From contig SNVD02010155.1 of the NCBI GenBank assembly GCA_013180625.2, positions 248,001-312,000 of the forward strand: 64,000 nucleotides of DNA. The letters run 5' to 3'. This stretch comes from Boswellia sacra. Lineage: Eukaryota > Streptophyta > Magnoliopsida > Sapindales > Burseraceae. A program made the translations under genes and the position numbers. The notes below the pieces were generated by a model, which was not told where the DNA came from, made no database searches, and saw only the letters and a program-made list of their open reading frames with translations. Shown in pieces: positions 11,801-24,221 of the stretch; the first letter of the stretch is position 1, and every line of letters begins with the position of its first letter.

Positions 11801-12147
11801 AAACATAATACAATTCAAATTAGAATCGGATCTAATTGATTGAATCAAATTTTGGATTTAAATATTGTCATAAAATTAGATTTCATTTTCGAGAAAACAA
11901 TTGATAGAAACGACCTCGTTTAATTGTGTGCAGTCGAATTCAATTTTTAACAAGTGGAGGAGGTTCAAAGGCATGGAGAGGAGTCGTTAATTGGTGGGAT
12001 CCAAAGGACATGAAGTTCTTTTATGATGGACAAGGCTTCCTGTCGGTCCAAATTACTCCAACCCAAATTGATGTAGCTTTCTATGATATTTTTGGCAAAG
12101 TTTTGCACAAATGGACCTCTTCCAAAGACCTTTACCCTTCAATTTAG
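8843..12147 (+). CDS. PAP3: Purple acid phosphatase, low-molecular-weight PAP3/PAP8 type (copy 1)
   Basis: Secreted metallophosphatase that releases phosphate from organic esters; the family uses an Fe(III)-Me(II) centre. Seven exons: 8843-9046, 10090-10246, 10363-10470, 10690-10817, 10972-11100, 11204-11271, 11934-12147, giving 335 aa. All five PAP metal motifs are present: GDWG (52-55), GDNFY (85-89), GNHD (123-126), VGHH (216-219) and GHDH (252-255). Residues 1-30 form a signal peptide. Length fits the small plant/mammalian-like PAPs, not the 55-kDa ones. The start is the first ATG of the exon and gives a clean signal peptide. Intron 6 (11272-11933) is absent from the neighbouring copy and holds a fold-back repeat. 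PAP3 rather than PAP8 or PAP17 is a best guess from overall resemblance. Confidence 0.93.
11441..11656. repeat. Fold-back (MITE-like) element inside intron 6 of PAP copy 1
   Basis: Two arms of about 65-70 bases pair as an imperfect inverted repeat. The left arm begins GGGATCCCTCGAG (11441) and contains CATTTTTCATCAATCGCACC. The right arm contains GTGTGATTGATGAAAAATAC and ends TTTGAGGGTACC (11656). The loop is about 75 bases. No convincing target duplication was found and no protein is coded, so a non-autonomous DNA element is inferred only from shape. Confidence 0.55.
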
Positions 12148-13873
12148 GAATCCTATCCATCCAAAATTAATTAATTGGTCATCTTTTATGTATGTTGAAA
12201 CATTAACTACGCTTGATCTAGTTTGCTATGGTATTTGTATGTTTGTATATTCTAGATCTGTAACGATGCATATTATTTAGAAATGAATAATTCATTTCAT
12301 TCATTTCTTCTTAATTTTTAAATTTTTTTATATTTTAAATATTAATGTATGTTAAATTAATTATGTAGTATTAATTTAAGATTATAGGTTAGAAGATAAA
12401 ATAATAATAACTTTTAGACATGTCATGATTCTTTAAATAATATAAGTTCAAATTACTATATGTTAAAAACAATATGTTTGTTTTCCATGATATTTATATG
12501 TAACTTTATTAAAACGTTTTTTTGATAAATGACTAATATTAAATATTTTATTGATTTTCAAAGCGCTTGTATTCTAAATTTCAAAATTCGATTTGCTGAT
12601 CAATTAATGTTCGGATTAGCAATGAGTGGTGATAAGAGGTGCCCCTGCCTTGCAAGTATAGTTGACTAAGCATTTTTAGACTATTTAAAGCTAATTTTAG
12701 GTCAAGTTTAATTGCAGATTGAATCGATTGATTTTACACGTCCAACGTAAGTGCAAGTTCAACCAATGCAGAGAAGTTATGCTAACTCACGGCATTGTTG
12801 ATAAGTGAGTTGTTTAATTATCGTGGCATATTCTAAGCATATTCCAAACAAGTCGTGTGCATAAAACGTCAATGATAATTTCAGCTACTAAAACTTCCAT
12901 CAACTTTCTTCTCATTGAGCGTTTTGCTACGGTGCAGTTGTACTGTAGATACAACAACTGTATTCTAGTAAAAAAATTATAAATATATTGTAAAATTCGT
13001 AAATGAATGAATAAAAATTATATATAAAAAACGATAAATAAAAAATGTATAAAAGTCGTAAATACGATTTTTTTCATTCGTTTACGATTTTTAGACATAT
13101 ATTTACGTTTTTTATTTGTTACAACAAGCAACTTTACCATAATAAAACTCTCAATTTAACTTAAAATAGGCTACATATACGTGCAAATATATATAACAAA
13201 GTGGGGTTCTGACACTCTACTGCTAAAGCCAAGTCTAATTCAGTGCTTTATTTTCTCGTTCAAAGATTCCACCGGGAACCAGAAACGTAGCCAAAAATTT
13301 GCAAAAATTTGCTCGAGGAGGGGGGGCAGCCAATTAAAATCTGTAAGGACGGTTTTGAAAATTTTTAAACTTATAAAGATGCGTAAGCAATGTATAAGGG
13401 GTTTCTGGACAAGTATTAAACATTTGGGATGACTGAGACTTTGTCAAAAAACATTTGGGCTGATTGAAAGAGAATAACTTCTATCTTTGGTGCTTTCTTT
13501 AGAGTGAAGAGTTGGGAATAGTATTTATATTCCAATTCTTTCCTTCCTACAATTGTACATTCATGTTCATCAACTCAAGCTAGTTATCTAACCTTACAAG
13601 TAACTTTATTTCTAAATATTTAAGGCCCCGTTGACGGACTATTGCTTTAAACTTTTTTTAATGGTATATTCTTTATCAGTTGTAGAGTTGATAATAAATA
13701 TTTTAGGTGACCATCATTGTCATATCATAACCTCCCAATCCAATTTCTCAATTATTGCGCAAGCACAACTACTGGCCAATAGATAAAGCCCTCAAATCCC
13801 CTCAAGGTTTGATTATCAAATATCAAAGTTAATTTTTCAATCTATCGCCCTGTCACTTTATGCTTTGAGTATC
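12148..13873. other. Intergenic DNA between the two PAP genes
   Basis: Holds the 3' UTR of copy 1, AT-rich DNA, an imperfect inverted repeat (12977-13107) and the upstream region of copy 2. Around 13500-13535 there is a TATTTATATT tract, but its distance from the ATG at 13874 makes a core-promoter role doubtful. No coding region was recognised. Confidence 0.5.
12977..13107. repeat. Imperfect AT-rich inverted repeat between the PAP genes
   Basis: The left arm (about 12977-13010, ending TCGTAAATGAATG) pairs with the right arm (about 13074-13107, beginning CATTCGTTTACGA) with roughly four of five bases matching. A smaller palindrome around GTCGTAAATACGAT lies between. It may be a decayed MITE; no target duplication was identified. 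Confidence 0.4.
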
Positions 13874-16749
13874 ATGGCAAATTTGCTCAACAAATTCAAG
13901 CTTTTTGATGCAATATGCATTGCTATTCTCTGCCTTTGCCCTTTTGTCTCCATTTCCGAGCTTCAACGTCTCAACCTGCGGCCGACAAAAGCCGATGGTT
14001 CTCTTAGCTTTCTGGTCGTCGGAGACTGGGGAAGAAGAGGACACTACAATCAATCTCTTGTTGCCTTTCAGGTTCTATGATAATTCTCCTTATCTTTAGC
14101 TTTGCTTCTAGTGATTATTATGTGGAATACATAATGGCATGCATGCATGAAAATAGTGCTAAAATGACATATCTAATTCACAAAATATATAATATATTTA
14201 GATATAAAAAGCCTCACCCATATAATTTACGAGATAAGTAGCGTTTTTTTTTAATAAAAATTTAAGGATATTTAGTTTAAATCTTTTGATTATATAAAGC
14301 AATCATAATATAGATACAATAAAAATAACTCTCCCTAAATTTCAAAGGAAGGTACAACAAACTCAACGACCAAATTGAAAAATTCGACTTGTTGGCTGTT
14401 GCACGGCATGTGAGAGGAAGTTTTATGAAAGTAAAATTATGAATAATGTCGCATTAATTCAAAGGAAACGTACGTTATGAATTGAAATTCATGAAGGTGC
14501 TGATTGAACATTAATGAAGTTTTCTTATAATCTCCTCTCAAGACAGCAGGCAAGAGTTTATGAACTAATGGATAGAATTGAGACAAATCATTTACAAGAT
14601 TATAAAAAGTGGTAGGTTCATTGTCGATTATTTATGATGATGTTATTTTAAAAAGTATATAATTCCATGCATATTCCATGCCAATCTTTTAATAAATATT
14701 AATTAATCCGAATCAATATTCATCTGAGTAAAGCATATTCTTATAACAATATTGTCAGCATGATCCGTATATGTCTAACAATTGAGATAGCTTATTAATT
14801 AATGTATGATAGCTTTAAAATTTTTGCAAATAAAATTATGAACATTTTCATTTTTTAATTAATTTTCAAATTTTTATTATTGTTTTGTAGATGGGTTTAA
14901 TTGCAGAGAAATTAGATATAGACTTTGTCATATCTACTGGTGATAATTTTTATGAAAATGGTTTGAAAGGAGTGGATGATCCAGCATTCGATGAGTCATT
15001 CAGTGACATCTACAATGCTTCAAGTTTGCAAAGGCAGTGGTTCAATGGTAAATTCCACTTCCAATTGCATTATTTTCATTAATTGTCAAAGTATTTATTT
15101 AATAATGGAATTTTTCTAGAAAAAAATTATTTTCTATTAATCATTTATATGATGGATTGGCAGTTCTGGGCAACCATGACTATAGGGGTGATGTTGAGGC
15201 ACAGTTGAGTCCTATTCTCAGAAAAAAAGATGGTAGATGGCTTTGCCTCAGATCATTTATTCTAAATGCAGGTAAAACAAGTTTTGGCTAATTTTTGTAA
15301 GATTCAAAATATTAGGACTCCTTAAAATGTACATTTTAGATTTTTTTTTTCTTTCAAAGTGGATAAATTAAAGATATTGAAAGTTCAAGATGAGTAATGC
15401 TATCATTTAAGAGTTTGTATATAAATTTGATGTGGCATTATTCAAAGAGAAGATATCACTTACTATCCTTATATTTTGGTACAATTGCATTAGGTTTACA
15501 ACTTACATACAACCTAGACTACACAATTTGATATGGCAGTTCACATGACAAAAATTCATTGAAGGAGGAAAAAAATAAAAAAATAAGAAAAGTTACATCT
15601 CCAATAGATTTTATTATATAAACTGTCATAACAGGTTGTATAGTTCGAATTGTATATAGGGTGTAAGTCATATGTCCTGGGAGAAATTTTTTGAATTAAC
15701 AAGGGGTATAATTATCTTTCATATTATTAATTACTTTGTCAACAAGAAGGCGAGGTTTGTAATATTTCTTCATTGGAGGGATATAATTGCATATGCTTAA
15801 CTTTTTGGTGGATTATGTACTTCTCCCTTTAATAAGTGTACTTTTTTTTCCAGAAATTGTGGAATTTTTCTTTGTGGACACTACCCCATTTGTAGATGAC
15901 TACTTTCTTGACCCTGGAAACCACACTTATGATTGGAGAGGCGTACTACCACGAGACAAATACGTTTCAAATCTCTTAAAGGTAACTCTAAGACTATTAT
16001 TATTATTATAGTTTAAATTTTTTAAAATTACCTTTTTATCACAGCCCAAATAAATCGTAAATTATTTGTTGATTTTCAATAAATACAAGTTATTATATTT
16101 AATTTTTAAAACATAAATTAAATAATATAAGAAGTTAGCATGGATTGATAATGTTATCAATTTGATAAAGTAATAATAGTACCTTGTCAATATCACTCTA
16201 TATACAAATGGAGTTTGAATGAAAATGATAGCTTTGTTTCCACTTTGCAAAATATACATAGGATGTCAATGAAGCATTAAAAGATTCCAGTGCAAAATGG
16301 AAAATAGTTGTGGGTCATCATACAATCAAAAGTGCAGGACACCATGGTGTCACCAAAGAGCTTCTATTTAACCTTCTTCCAATCCTTGAGGTACATACAT
16401 CATCTAAAGCAATATCACATCATTTACTTGAATTTTTCTTTTCATATTATTGAATTTTAAGTTATTTCCCCAGGCAAATAATGTAGATATGTACCTAAAC
16501 GGGCATGACCACTGCTTGGAACACATCAGTAGCTCTGAAATTGAATTTTTAACAAGTGGGGGTGGCTCTAAGGCTTGGAGAGGAGATATAAACAAGTGGA
16601 ATCCAGAGGAGTTGAAGCTCTACTATGATGGACAAGGCTTTATGTCAATGCAAATCACTCAAACTGTGGCTGATATTGTATTTTATGACATTTATGGTAA
16701 CATATTGCACAAATGGAGAAAATCCAAAGAGCTTAGTGAAGCTGCTTAA
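13874..16749 (+). CDS. PAP3: Purple acid phosphatase, low-molecular-weight PAP3/PAP8 type (copy 2)
   Basis: Tandem paralogue of the gene at 8843. Six exons: 13874-14071, 14891-15047, 15164-15271, 15854-15981, 16262-16390, 16474-16749, giving 331 aa. Metal motifs are complete: GDWG (50-53), GDNFY (83-87), GNHD (121-124), VGHH (214-217) and GHDH (250-253). The hydrophobic N-terminus to about residue 28 is a signal peptide. Exons 2-5 have exactly the same lengths (157, 108, 128, 129) as in copy 1. The last exon is continuous where copy 1 has intron 6, so an intron was lost here or gained there. The ATG at 13874 is the first in frame. Coding looks intact. Partial redundancy with copy 1 and separate expression are inferred. 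Confidence 0.93.
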
Positions 16750-16950
16750 TTAGGGAGATCAATCAATTCATATGCTAGAATTGATTGCTAGTTCAATGTA
16801 GGTATATAAATGAGATGTGAGAATAAGTTGTAATATATAAAACAAGCAAAAGATAAAGAAAAAATTATTAGTAGTATTTGAAGAATAGACTACAGATCTA
16901 GCCATCATCATACGGTTTTAACTAGCTAACATTGTATTAAAATTCCTTTC

Positions 16951-19900
16951 TCAGGAACCATCAAATGGAGTAATTGACTGATGTGTTCTCCAGTATGGTA
17001 AACTAACTATCATTTCTCTATGTAACTTGCAGATATATTCTTCCCATTCCGTAATTGCAGCATAAAATTTAGCCCAACTAAAGGAATATTGACTGTTCTC
17101 ATCAATACTCACAGAGTGGAAAATTGTCTCTGCTACTTCTGGATCCTTTATGGAAATAGATTTTAGGGCACTGATTTTCTCCCTTTGTGATTGTGATAAT
17201 TGGGACACTGCACCGGCTTCTAATTCCGCTTTGGAAGTTCTAAATTTGGAGGCTTTCCAATGGAAGAACTGCACTACCTATATAGCATTACATTTTCAGG
17301 TCAGTAGTGGCGCAACGTATGACACTTGATAGAAGTTTCAATTTTAGATAAAATTTACAACTTCCGGCAGAGGTAAAGCACACCCCATTAACACTCAAAG
17401 CATATAAGAGAACAATGAACAGAGATGATGGGCTATTGAGAGGTGTTAAGCAGTCTTTAAAACAACCATCTAATTAATGTCGAGTGATTACATATTACAG
17501 GAGTCTGAATCGGACTAATCTTGCAATAACATGCCCAGAACTTGCAAGTCCTTATAATAGCACTAAGAAATAAAGCTAACTAGAATTTATCTATTTACCC
17601 GTCATGTAATTCAAAATGAATTAGATGGCTTATTCAAATTTCCTTAGCTAGACGCTTATTCAAATTTGCTTAGCTAGACACATTGGTTGCTTTGTCCTTA
17701 CAAAATGGAGAGCAGTAATATCCAACCCAAACCTTGCAACTTTGAGTGACATCCAATTATCCAGACTCCAAGAGAAATAGGCACCAGAACCAAATGTACA
17801 ATGGGAAAGGGAGCAATAGGGCGGAGAGGTAGAAAAAGCATATGTATGAATATTCAAAAGAAGACTAGTTGAAACACAAGACATTTTTATGGTGTCTCAA
17901 GATGATGTATAATTATATTCAATCTTCTTAAAATCAGCAATAGATGTTTGAAGAGAAAACAGTTTAAAGTACCTGAAGGGCATGCAAGATGTTGACAAAT
18001 TCGTAGTGGAACAACTCATCACCCCTAGTTAATTGCAATGGCTCCATCAGAAGTTCAGAGAAATCTGAGAAACTGCTCATATCTTGAGAACTATAAACAT
18101 CATAACCAAGAACATGCATTCTTGCCCAGCAAATGTTAAATCCCAGCTCCTGATTAGAAGATTGATTGGGTGCAAACCAGTACATGTTATTGGATGCTGG
18201 TAAAGGTAGGGACAAATGAGAAATGTTATCAGAACTACATTGAAAGTTTTGTGTGAGAAGAGAAATAAGTTTAGCATCCTCATCATGGGAACTATCACGA
18301 CTGAACCATAATGTAAGCGTTATTCTTTCTCCATCTGTTACCTGAAAATAAATAAGCACCAGAATACCATGAGATCCTAGACTATGCAGTCAGAAACCAG
18401 AGGTCCAAAACTACAGCTCACTCTGGTTTTACAGATAAAAAAACATAAAAATTTTAAATTTAAAAAAAAAAAAAAAAAAAAAAGCTACATGTGATTGTAA
18501 ACATAATTCTTCAAGAAAGATACTCAAGTCATTTTGAATAAATACTTTTCTAACATGACCACAGAAATGAAGTTTGCATTAATTCCCAATCTTCCAAAAC
18601 TACCAGTAATAATCAACATGCAAAAACAACTATGAAGATGCAAGTGTAAAATGAAAAAATGTAAAATCAAATAACATTCATGCATTCATGGGCAAAGCTA
18701 CCTAGATAGCTCCTAATTATTTATTAATACAAGGCTATTCATTTTTAAGCTGACAAAATTAGATAATAAATTTAAATTCTTTAAAAGCACAATGATTACA
18801 ATAAATGGTCAAGTAATGGTTTAACTTTCCTGTATTTAGATGATGGTAGATACAAATTGTTTAACTTTTTCCAATTTTGTATCTTTTCACTTTTTAAATG
18901 TTTAATTAATTTTTCAGGAATTTATTAGTATAGCTTTGGTCTCATTTAATTTTTATCTACATAAATTACAAAATCCAAATAAAAAAATAAAACAAAAGCC
19001 TCTGGTTTTCTACATTGGGTCAGGAAGATAGTAAATAATGATGAAAAGAGATTTAAAGAGAAAGAAAGACAGACTAACCTCATCAACAGAATGAATATTG
19101 CGGCTATCAGCTGTGTACATTACAACATCCTGATAAAAAATCATTCATTGAGGATAAATCTAGTGCATTGAACCTTGCATGACAAGCTACCACTATCTTG
19201 AGTACTAAAACATTGCAAGTTTCTAACAACAGACTATTTCACAGTTTCATAAAGACTTGACATAAGTCTAAACATGTACATTCATTTATTAGCAGCAACC
19301 CACCATATTGTATCTAGTTTTTCAATAACTTGTACTGGCATATCCTTATCATATTGTATTAGTATGTCCAAGCACTACTAGTAAAACATTAATTTCACAA
19401 TCTTTATTCCCATGAAAATGAACTCTTAAATATTTTTTAACTCGTGATTAGTGAATAGAAATATATTAAGAAGCATTCAACAAGAGAACTTACTCCAGCC
19501 ACCGGTGCAATTTTTTTTGGTTCCCCATCCTGGAAGTTAAAAATGCCCCCTTCAAAGTCTCTTCCATAACTATTCAAATAACAGACTGCCTTTTGAACAA
19601 TAGAAACATGAAAACTGTCAGAAGTTACAAAGATATATACAACAAAGCAGATGCCAAAAATAAGAAGTTATTTATATCATATGTTAATGTACAGAATATT
19701 TGACATAAAATGAGAGAAATAATCAATGCAAACTATCAAAGATGAAATGGGAGGTGACATGATGCTTTTCAGTAGATAGCTACAAAGCCATGGTTTAAAT
19801 ATAACCTAATTAACTAAATCTAAAATGAAATACCAGATATCCATGGTGTACCATATGAATATTTGCTTCAATATTCTTTCAGCACAACATCACCTAGAAT

Positions 19901-21766
19901 TCTACTAGACTATTTTCTCAACCTTACCCTTGAAGACTACTGGACTACCTAATGCATGTATTAATATGAGAAATAGTGGAAATTATAGAAACATCAATAT
20001 GTGTGTTTCCCTTTTTCTTTCTTTTCCCTGTATTCCGACCTTCATGTGTTTAATATTTAATGTAAACTTTATTATCCAGTGCTTGATGTAAACTGAACTG
20101 CACACTTTGTTAGCACCTTTTACACTACTTTCTTTAATTTATACATATTTTCTTAATTACCTTAATGCTAAAAATAAAAAATAAAAAAGAACTTGTCAAT
20201 CTTTAACCATACTTTAGGTGTTCAGAAATTATATAGTTCACTTAAGTTTTATTTATTTTCATATATTCTCAAATTGGCATCAATAATTTCAGTTCCATCA
20301 ATATATACGTACTTATTTTTGGATCTCAACCCATCCCCTTATAGATAATTTGAATTCTATCAATGTATATACATATTATTTAGGCTGAATGTATCCCTTG
20401 GTGGCAAAATTGAAGGAGTAGCTCAAAATGAAAGAAATATATGCAAGGGATAGACACACCGTAAAATCCCTTTGTTTGAGATAGTGTCTATTATCATCAC
20501 TGTGCCATCCAATGCCTGCTCCTCTGGTCCAGCTGATAAATGATGTATCATCTGATTAGATTTTTGTATGATTTGCAAATATAAACAAATATATATAATG
20601 ATAATTAAAAAAAATTAACACTCTCGGGAACGCATGAGAAAACATACAACTGTCCAATCAGCAGAAATAAAATCATTTGTTTTTCATAACAAGAAAGACA
20701 AAAGATTTTAATAAAATACTTATAGCTGAAATATTATGAAAACAGTTCTTGTATACAATTCTCAAAACCAGAAAACAAAAAACACTTGTTTTTTCATGTT
20801 TCCACAGTTATTAACCATGAAAATAGTTTTTGAATATTATATCAAACAAGTTTTCAAATATTGAAAAATTGGAATACAACTCAAATTTTTGGACTTATCT
20901 TAATATTTTGAATTATCTATGTCAAATAAACAAATGCATCCTTTCACTCTCCGTTCTTTTCTTTTCCTTTCCTTCCCAAGGGTTAAAGACTCATTCTTCT
21001 ACTTCATTTACAGCTAAATCCCCCAAAAAAAGGTTAAATCTCAACCTTTTTTTTTTTTTTTAAATCTATGTCAGTGAAGCAACAACATATATGACTTCTG
21101 ATTATGGAAATAAGCAAGCAAAATGCAGATTAGAAGCAAAACCTTGAAATTGGTAAACTTGTAAACATAATGGGAAACTTATAATAGAACACTTGTGACT
21201 TGTAATGAAAAGCAATATAGAACATAAAACTTGTAACACAGAATATGAAAAATTATAAATTGAATCAAATTCAATGAAATCAAGTAGCAATAGCAATGAA
21301 GTCTGTTGAGAAAGGAAAGAAAAGCAAAGCAACCTGATCAAGCCGGTGAATTCCACAACAAGCTCATATTCGCACCCAAAAAACTCCTCTAACTTTTCTT
21401 TCAACCTCTCTGCCATGCCATTGAAAAGAAACAATAAGCAAACGACAAAGTTAAAAGAAAAGCGAATGAAAGAGAAAGATACCTCTTATGGGAACAAAAG
21501 GGACGATGAAATGAGCAGAATTGGTGGCGATGAGATGGGAGAGAGTCGTCGAGAACACGCTTGGTCTGTACCCGACTGTGCTACAACACTTGTGTATGAA
21601 TTTTAACTCCTGTAGTAATCTCAAACGAATCAAAAACTAGAAATTGAATATAATTAATACAACCCAATTGATCATTCATCATTATGATGATGAAAGAACC
21701 AACCTTGCATTCTTCCAAGCTTAGAAAATTCTTCAGTATCAGCCGGGGATGCTCGCTGTCCGCCAT
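16951..21766 (-). CDS. PKHD-type 2-oxoglutarate/Fe(II) dioxygenase (At1g22950-like)
   Basis: Member of the prolyl-4-hydroxylase-like 2OG-Fe(II) oxygenases; the substrate of the plant branch is unknown to me. Eight exons, in coding order: 21704-21766, 21483-21609, 21334-21409, 20460-20532, 19494-19589, 19079-19129, 17973-18341, 16951-17277, giving 393 aa with every phase consistent. The double-stranded beta-helix core shows the iron-binding H-x-D as HSD (99-101), the distal His in NIHSV (H158) and the 2OG-binding Arg in ERITLTLWF (R168). Residues from about 175 on are a C-terminal region special to the plant family. No signal peptide or membrane segment is visible, so a cytosolic or nuclear protein is likely. 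Its 3' end lies 200 bases from that of PAP copy 2 (convergent). Start: first ATG of the open exon. Confidence 0.9.
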
Positions 21767-24221
21767 TACCGAGCTGGTGAGGTGAATATCTGTTGCGCCC
21801 CTTTGAAACAAACGGATCAGCCCAGACGGTACTCCACCTGTATCTTTTTTCTCCAGCAAAAAATTGGAAAATATCAACTAACTCTTATAGTCTTGGAAAT
21901 TTCAATAACCACCCCTATCATCAGTACTTAACAGTTAACCCTTTAATTTAATTAAAAAAATTTTAAAAAAATGTCAATAATTCTATTATTTTATTAAGAT
22001 TTTCATACCAACTATCGTGATCATAAAAATATGAATCAATTTGAGGAAATTTTAGTATGATCAAATTTAATATTTTTCTTCTAAATTGTCAATAATAACT
22101 GCCGGGGAAGTCAGTAAAATTCGTAAGACTATAAAGAAAGATATTGATTTTTCCTTAAAAGGTTAGGGAAGGTTACAAATTATCCCAAAAAAAATTTTAC
22201 TAGATTGGGTTAATTCCACTTGCACAGTTGTACTCTCATGTTTTGCGTCCAGACAGGTTATCGGACGAAAAGGATAAATTTTTACTAAATAATCCCTTGC
22301 ACCATCTACTTATTGTATCTGAGTCTTTTTTATATTTTAATTATTTTTAATCTCTTTTTTTAAAATAAAAGTATAAAAATAACTTTAATAGTTTTAAAAA
22401 TAACAAAATTAGATTACATATATAGTTTTTTAACACGATATAGTTATGCAATTATATGAGAGAATCGTGTAAAAAATTTAAAAAATAGATCTTGAATATT
22501 TTGTATAACCATATCATGCAAATTATATAATCATCTTGTAAAATAATTGTCAACAATATTATAAATGTAGTTTTTATATTGCATGACTAACTTCACTACC
22601 CCATTGTTAAAAAAAAATGGCTTTGGAAATTTTGCACGATTTTGTTGGTCATAGAGTTGTGCAAAATTATAGGTTTCGAGAATTTTGTAAGACTCCATTG
22701 TGTAATTTGTATGACTATGTTGTGCACTATTAAAAAATGATATTCTATATTTTAACAATAAAAAGGATATTTATGTCTTTTTATACAAAAAAGAGTCACA
22801 AATAGTTAAAACAAAAAAAGAGGTTATATTTAGTTAATGGATCCCAAGAGAGGGTCAAATAAAAAAAATACTCCAACGAAAAGTGAGTCGCAAAACTATT
22901 AATTTCATCCCTAAAATTTTCAAATTTTATAAACACCTTTATTAGCAAAAAAAAAAAGAAAGGAAATAAATAAATTTGAGAGAATATTTTGATTTTTAAT
23001 TAGTAGGTTCAATAACCCTTCAAATGAAATGAAAAGCGTTGGAATACATTTTTGACAAGTTAACACGTGTTGATAGGTGTTGAGCCCATTAATCTGTAAT
23101 GGCTAACAATGAATCATCCATATTTTTAACGAGAAAGGTGTTTTTCAGCAAGTCAATTAGCTAAGCAATCAAGAAAAATGAAGATTTTTTACTTTTCAAT
23201 ACACCGCCTCTAAACTTGATTATGTATACAATTAATCCATTATTAATGAATTTTGTATTTAATCCATTAATAAGGTGGTCGAAGTTGAAACACCTCCTTT
23301 ACAACATTACCCTTTTTCATCCATAAATAGCTTAACTAAATAAGTTCATAAAAGTTTAAATTCACTGACAAATGTTATATGTGTACTTATATTGATGTTT
23401 AGAATCAATAATTTGTTAGCGGTACCTCTAGTTACCATATTTATGGCATATTCTGTTACTTTATTTGGAAAAAATATTAACTAAATTTTATTAAAGTCAA
23501 GCCAAAATACAGATTAATTTTTAACACAAATAACATATTGAAGACTTGTGCTCCCACGTTAGGGAGAGTGCCAATTTTAATTATTTTTATGCTTCGCTTG
23601 GTACAAGTGTCTGCCAAAATAAAAGAAAGAAAGTCTAAAGAGAAAACTTAATTGAGCTTTCTGCAAAGTTTCTGGACATTCTAAACAGACACCAAATTAG
23701 ACAAGGCCTACCCATGATCTACAGAAAAAGTAAAATTACGTTACATGGTTGGCATCAGAATATTGCATATTATAAGAATTCTAATTAATTAAAATGTTAT
23801 TTTCAGGTTTAATACGGTTAATGATCAAGCAAGATATCTACAGTGTATCTATAATTCTGCCGAAAGTAAAATTCGTATGAAAAAATATAACTTTGCTAAC
23901 AATCCTGAAAAACAAAAGCTTTGTACTTTTGTGTGTAAGAAAGAAAGAAGAGCCACGGCTAAATTTAAGAATGAGTTTTCCAACGTGTAAGAGTTCATAT
24001 AATAAGACAACAAAAAGGGAATAGAGAACAAAAAGGGGTCTGCAAAGAGAACAGAGAAGTTCCCTCCTCCCCATTTGTCCTCCAGGGTAGTATGAAATGT
24101 CAAAAGTCCTGAATCTTGCCGCTCTTTACATTTGCTTCAAACTCATTACAGTTCGCAGCCTACTCATTTGCCTTCGACAAATACAATTCACTCCCCTTCT
24201 CTCTCTGTGTCTGCCTCGGCT
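21767..24221. other. Intergenic DNA between the two minus-strand oxygenase genes
   Basis: About 2.4 kb, very AT-rich. The right end should hold the 3' UTR of the ALKBH10B-like gene, and the left end the promoter and 5' UTR of the PKHD oxygenase; no clear TATA was picked out. The stretch 22250-22870 looks like an old dispersed repeat (words such as GATAAATTTTTACTAAATAA near its ends), but I could not set boundaries. Confidence 0.45.

Noticed and set aside
13865..13876. Start of PAP copy 2 at a TTG at 13865
   Set aside because: TTG is not a normal plant nuclear start. The ATG at 13874 is in frame and gives a proper signal peptide.
16474..16749. PAP copy 2 as a truncated pseudogene for lack of a seventh exon
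   Set aside because: The missing intron leaves one continuous exon with the GHDH motif and the normal C-terminus, and the frame is intact.
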